A stretch of 64,000 nt of DNA from Budorcas taxicolor (taxonomy: Eukaryota > Chordata > Mammalia > Artiodactyla > Bovidae). Below are positions 60,795 to 64,000 of the stretch, piece after piece. The position numbers were made by a program, and so were the translations under genes. The notes beneath the pieces were generated by a model. It was not told the DNA's origin and made no database searches. It was given only the letters and a program-made list of their open reading frames with translations. Numbering within the stretch: the first letter of the stretch is position 1; every line of letters begins with the position of its first letter. Where the stretch lies: assembly GCF_023091745.1 (NCBI RefSeq), contig NC_068910.1, forward strand, positions 48,843,272 through 48,907,271, given 5' to 3'.

Positions 60795-60880
60795 AGGTCA
60801 TGCTTTCAACAGAAATTTACCAAGTGCCTACTTTATGCCAGGTGCAATACTAGTATAATGATGAACGTTCACGAAACTTA
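60795..60880 (-). mobile_element. MIR fragment, weak
   Basis: CCAAGTGCCTACTTTATGCC then AGGTGCAATACTAG resembles the antisense MIR end. Confidence 0.4.
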
Positions 60881-61071
60881 CAGTATGGTGAAGAAGTTAG
60901 ACAAATACTAATTTATGATACATATGAATAAAGTCTGATAGGAGAAGTACTAAATACTATATGATTTCACTGAAGAGGTGAATCATCCAAAATTAGGAGT
61001 GACAATCAGGGAAACCTTCCTATAAAAAGTTTTACTACACTGACATTACAATCCTGTTGCGTGCTTAAGCG

Positions 61072-61952
61072 GTCAGTTCAGTTCAGTTCAGTCACTCAGT
61101 TGTGTCCGACTCCTTGCGACCCCATGAATCGCAGCATGCCAGGCCTCCCTGTCCATCACCAGCAACCAGAGTTCACTCAGACTCACGTCCATCGAGTCAG
61201 TGATGCCATCCAGCCGTCTCATCCTCTGTCGTCCCCTTCTCCTCCTGCCCCCAATCCCTCCCAGCATCAGAGTCTTTTCCAATGAGTCAACTCTTCACAT
61301 GAGGTGGCCAAAGTACTAGAGTTTCAGCTTTAGCATCATTCCTTCCAAAGAAATCCCAGGGCTGATCTCCTTCAGAATGGACTGGCTGGATCTCCTTGCA
61401 GTCCAAGGGACTCTCAAGAGTCTTCTCCAACACCACAGTTCAAAAGAATCAATTCTTCGGCGCTTAACATTATTCACAATCCAACTCTCACATCCATATA
61501 TGACTACTGAAAAAACCACAGCCTTGACTAGACGGACCTTTGTTGGCAAAGTAATGTCTCTGCTTTTGAATATGCTATCTAGGTTGGTCTTAACTTTTCT
61601 TCCAAGGAGTAAGCCTCTTTTAATTTCATGGCTGCAGTCACCATCTGCAAAGTCTGACACTGTTTCCACTGTTTCCCCATCTATTTCCCATGAAGTGATG
61701 GGATCGGATGTCATGATCTTCATTTTCTGAATGTTGAGCTTTAAGCCAACCTTTTCACTCTCCACTTTCACTTTCATCAGGCTTTTTTTTAGCTCCTCTT
61801 CGCTTTCTGCCATAAGGGTGGTATCATCTGCATATCTGAGGTTATTGATATTTCTCCCGGCAATCTTGATTCAAGCTTGTGCTTCTTCCAGCCCAGCATT
61901 TCTCATGATGTACTCTGCATATAAGTTAAATAAGCAGGGTGACAATATACAA
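61072..61952 (-). mobile_element. BovB (RTE) LINE, 5'-truncated
   Basis: It ends at 61072 with the pentamer-repeat tail (CAGTT repeats). Minus-strand coding text at 61316-61813 includes MAESEEELKKSLMKVKVESE, DGDCSHEIKRGLLLGRK and YGCESW; this is the RT C-terminal and end domain. The YVDD region lies just upstream, with the frame broken there. Youngest-looking of the three by frame retention. On the OXSR1 strand. Confidence 0.9.
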
Positions 61953-62155
61953 CTTAAGTGCTCAACTGTGTCCAATTCTTTGTGACTCCATGGACCATAG
62001 CCCACCAGGCTCCTCTGTCCATGGGATTTCCTGTGAAGAACACTTGAGTGGGTTGCCATTTCCTACTCCAGGGGATCTTCCCAACTCAGGGATGGAACCC
62101 ACCTCTTCTGCACTGAAGGAGGATTCTTTACCACTGAGCCATAGGAAAGGCCGAC
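61953..62155 (-). mobile_element. Bov-tA SINE adjoining BovB
   Basis: Head at the right (CCTTTCCTATGGCTCAGTGG in minus sense), tail at the left joined directly to the BovB 5' break. No target duplication was found. Confidence 0.82.
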
Positions 62156-62246
62156 ATTAAAATAGGAAAAATAAATGTTTTTCATTGTTTAATTACCTGG
62201 GACCATATCTTAAGTCTCAGGTAATTATAACCGTGTTCAAGAATTT

Positions 62247-62350
62247 AGGATTCACCACACACCCCAATGTTTACTGTACCACTATTTATAATAGCCAGGA
62301 CATGGAAGCAACCTAGATGTCCACTGACAGATGAATAGATGAAGAAACTG
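62247..62350 (+). mobile_element. Ruminant L1 fragment
   Basis: ACCCCAATGTTTACTGTACC and AGCCAGGACATGGAAGCAAC match the start of copies A and B. It breaks off at the next SINE. Confidence 0.8.
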
Positions 62351-62352
62351 TG

Positions 62353-62492
62353 GCAGGCCTTCCCTGGTGGTCCAGTGGTTAAGAACCTGCCTTCCAATGC
62401 AGGGGACATGGGTTCAATCCCTGGGCAGGTAACTAAGATGCCATATGCCACAGGGTAATTAAGCCTGCAACACTGCAACAAAGATCCCACAG
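62353..62492 (+). mobile_element. CHR-type SINE
   Basis: Head CCTTCCCTGGTGGTCCAGTG, body GGTTCAATCCCTGGGCAGG, tail near AACACTGCAAC. Confidence 0.8.
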
Positions 62493-62734
62493 GCCTCATT
62501 CTGACTCAAATTTCCCAGCAGCTTCCTCAACACTCCTAAGTGCTTCCACTCCTATGAAAATGCTTTCCTGACAGTCCTATATGTCTGCTAGGACCAGATC
62601 TTTGTCTGGAATTTTTAGTGCTCCACCTCAGGCTTTCTAAAGCCATGTTTTAATGACCATTGTTCACTCCTTTTTAAAACTCATTCATCGCGATTTCTAT
62701 TCTTTGCCCTCTGGCTTTGTTTTTTCTTTATTTC

Positions 62735-63432
62735 TTAATTGAAGGTAATTGCTTTACAGAATTTTGTTGTTTTCTGTCAAATATCAACAAGAATCAGCCA
62801 TAGGTATATATATGTCCCCTCCCTCTTGAACTTCCCTCCCCATCCCACCCCTCTAGATTGTCACAGAGCCCGTTTGAGTTCCCCGAGTCATATAGCAAAT
62901 TCCCACTGGCTATCTATTTTACCTATGGTATTGTAAGTTTTCATGTTACTCTCTCCATACATCCCACCCTCTCCATCTCCCCCACCCCTACCACACCCAT
63001 CAGTCTGTTCTCTAGGTCTGTTTCTCCACTGCTGCTGCTAAGTCGCTTCAGTTGTGTCTGACTCTGTGTGACCCCATAGATGGCAGCCCACCAGGCTCCT
63101 CCATCCATGGGATTCTCCAGGCAAGAACACTGGAGTGGGGTGCCATTTCCTTCTCCACTGCTGCCCTGCAAATAAATTATTCAGTGCCACCTTTCTAGAT
63201 TCCATATATATGTGTTAGTACACAAGATATTTATCTTTCTCTGACTTACTTCACTCTGTATAACAGGCTCTAGGTTCGTCCACCTCATTAGAACTGACTC
63301 AAATGCATTCCTTTTCATGGCTGAGTAATATTCCATCGCATATACGTACCACAGCTTCTTTATCCATTCATCTGTTGATGAACACTAGGTTGCATCCATG
63401 TTCTAACTACTGTAAATAGTGTTGCAATCCCC
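62735..63432 (-). mobile_element. Ruminant L1 3' fragment split by a SINE
   Basis: The antisense ruminant L1 3' end: GGTAATTGCTTTACAGAATT at the left, and after the SINE CATTAGAACTGACTCAAATG and CATGGCTGAGTAATATTCCA. The opposite strand to copies A and B. Confidence 0.8.
63031..63165 (-). mobile_element. BovA-type SINE inside L1
   Basis: TGCTAAGTCGCTTCAGTTGT, then CACCAGGCTCCTCCATCCAT and TGCCATTTCCTTCTCCA: one BovA unit without a tRNA head. TTCTCCACTGCTGC occurs on both sides (63022-63035, 63151-63164), but the first six bases are also SINE consensus. Confidence 0.8.
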
Positions 63433-63659
63433 CTGGTTTTCTAATTACTCCAACATAGTTGATTTTCCTTCACTTCACACTACTGAGTCATTCCCCAAGT
63501 AATGTTGACTTATTCATTCATTCATCCATTCAGAGTGAACAGTCTCTGCCATCATGAAGTGCTCATTCTAGAACTAACAACTTTTCAATCTATAAAATTT
63601 TGACAGAATTTGTGTCTTTCTTTCTGTTGTCATTCCCTGAATTTAGAGTCTCAATATCT

Positions 63660-64000
63660 TTTCGTGCAATCCAGTGTTCCTCAACCTATGAGATGCAACT
63701 CATATGGGTCATGAAACAAACTTAGTAGATCACATTAAAAAATAGACAAAAATAGGATAAAAAATCAGAGTGCGTTCCATATAATTAAGAACTGTTTTAT
63801 GAAAACATCTCAGTTACATTAATATATATAATATATATTTTATCAACATATTCATAACATTATTAGATAATATGCTATCCTTTGCTGATTTTAAACCCTT
63901 GACCAGCAGGGTCTCCATCTCTGCCTCTTCAAAGTCTTCCCAGCCCGGGTGGCCCAGGACACAAACATCTCCACAAAGGTCTCCACCTTCATAACTGGGA
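63660..64000. other. Unidentified right-edge segment
   Basis: 63660-63830 looks like an old dispersed repeat (GGGTCATGAAACAAACTTAG) that I cannot name. After an AT-rich stretch, 63890-64000 is GC-richer and open in one minus-strand frame. It does not encode OXSR1 residues 1-61. Origin unknown. Confidence 0.35.

Larger units (their letters stand above)
262..64000 (-). other. OXSR1: OXSR1 gene body, 5'-partial
   Basis: OXSR1 is a Ste20-family Ser/Thr kinase of the germinal-centre kinase group. WNK kinases activate it, and it phosphorylates cation-chloride cotransporters in the cytosol and at the membrane (it activates NKCC1, NKCC2 and NCC and inhibits KCCs), so controlling cell volume and salt transport. 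Sixteen coding exons are seen on the minus strand between 2905 and 59127. They total 1401 nt, or 466 residues plus stop, aligned to human residues 62-527. All introns are GT-AG and phases agree at every junction. Kinase C-lobe, linker and CCT domain are complete; the exons for residues 1-61, the 5' UTR and the promoter are beyond 64000. No frameshift or internal stop was found, so this is a working gene and not a retrocopy. The paralogue STK39 is excluded by the linker sequence. The match to human is from memory of the protein, not a database search. Confidence 0.97.

Noticed and set aside
59128..64000. Search for the OXSR1 exons encoding residues 1-61
   Set aside because: No segment on the minus strand encodes the VAIKRINLEK or EVIGSGATAVV text with splice sites, so the exons must lie beyond the window.
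1..64000. tRNA genes suggested by the many tRNA-like sequences
   Set aside because: All tRNA-like stretches are heads of Bov-tA or CHR SINEs followed by their bodies; none stands alone as a tRNA gene.

Overview
The window is mammalian, and more narrowly ruminant, nuclear DNA. It carries many Bov-tA/BovA SINEs, three sizeable BovB (RTE) LINE copies, tRNA-Glu-derived CHR-type SINEs and ruminant-type L1 3' ends, a mixture I know only from ruminants. I cannot say from the sequence alone whether it is cattle, sheep, goat or another species.

One host gene fills the window: OXSR1 (oxidative stress responsive kinase 1, OSR1), on the minus strand. The stop codon is near the left edge and the 5' end lies beyond the right edge. 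I can place 16 coding exons, all bounded by GT donors and AG acceptors with phases that join. Together they encode 466 residues plus a stop. The first residue seen aligns with residue 62 of the human protein, so the full length would be the 527 residues of the human family member. By this count the HRD Asp falls at 146, the DFG Asp at 164, the T-loop Thr at 185, the hydrophobic-linker Ser at 325 and the CCT-domain Leu at 473, all in the positions known for OSR1. The exons for residues 1-61 (glycine loop and VAIK lysine) are outside the window. The exon naming distinguishes OXSR1 from its paralogue STK39/SPAK: the linker and the exon at 10780-10926 match OXSR1 and have no counterpart in STK39 as I recall it.

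Layout from left to right: 1-260, downstream flank; about 262-2904, a 3' UTR of about 2.6 kb ending in tandem AATAAA signals; 2905-14017, the compact 3' part of the gene (CCT domain and linker, seven exons) with scattered SINEs and a BovB copy; 14018-30099, linker and kinase C-lobe exons with old L1 remnants; 30100-59018, two very long introns and one short exon region, mostly LINE and SINE debris, including a long L1M, a mariner relic and a 2.7-kb BovB; 59019-64000, the exon for residues 62-98 and the start of another long intron.

The rest is layered transposon insertion. Old L1M, L2, MIR, MER5-type and mariner copies form the base, and younger Bov-tA, CHR, BovB and ruminant L1 copies sit in them, several with readable target-site duplications. 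I looked for an undescribed system (clustered unknown ORFs, repeat-spacer arrays, unusual RNA-like structure) and found none. The best leads are small: a perfect 13-bp inverted repeat in a possible solo LTR near 28.35 kb, a Bov-tA with a duplicated head, and an unidentified GC-rich open segment at the right edge.
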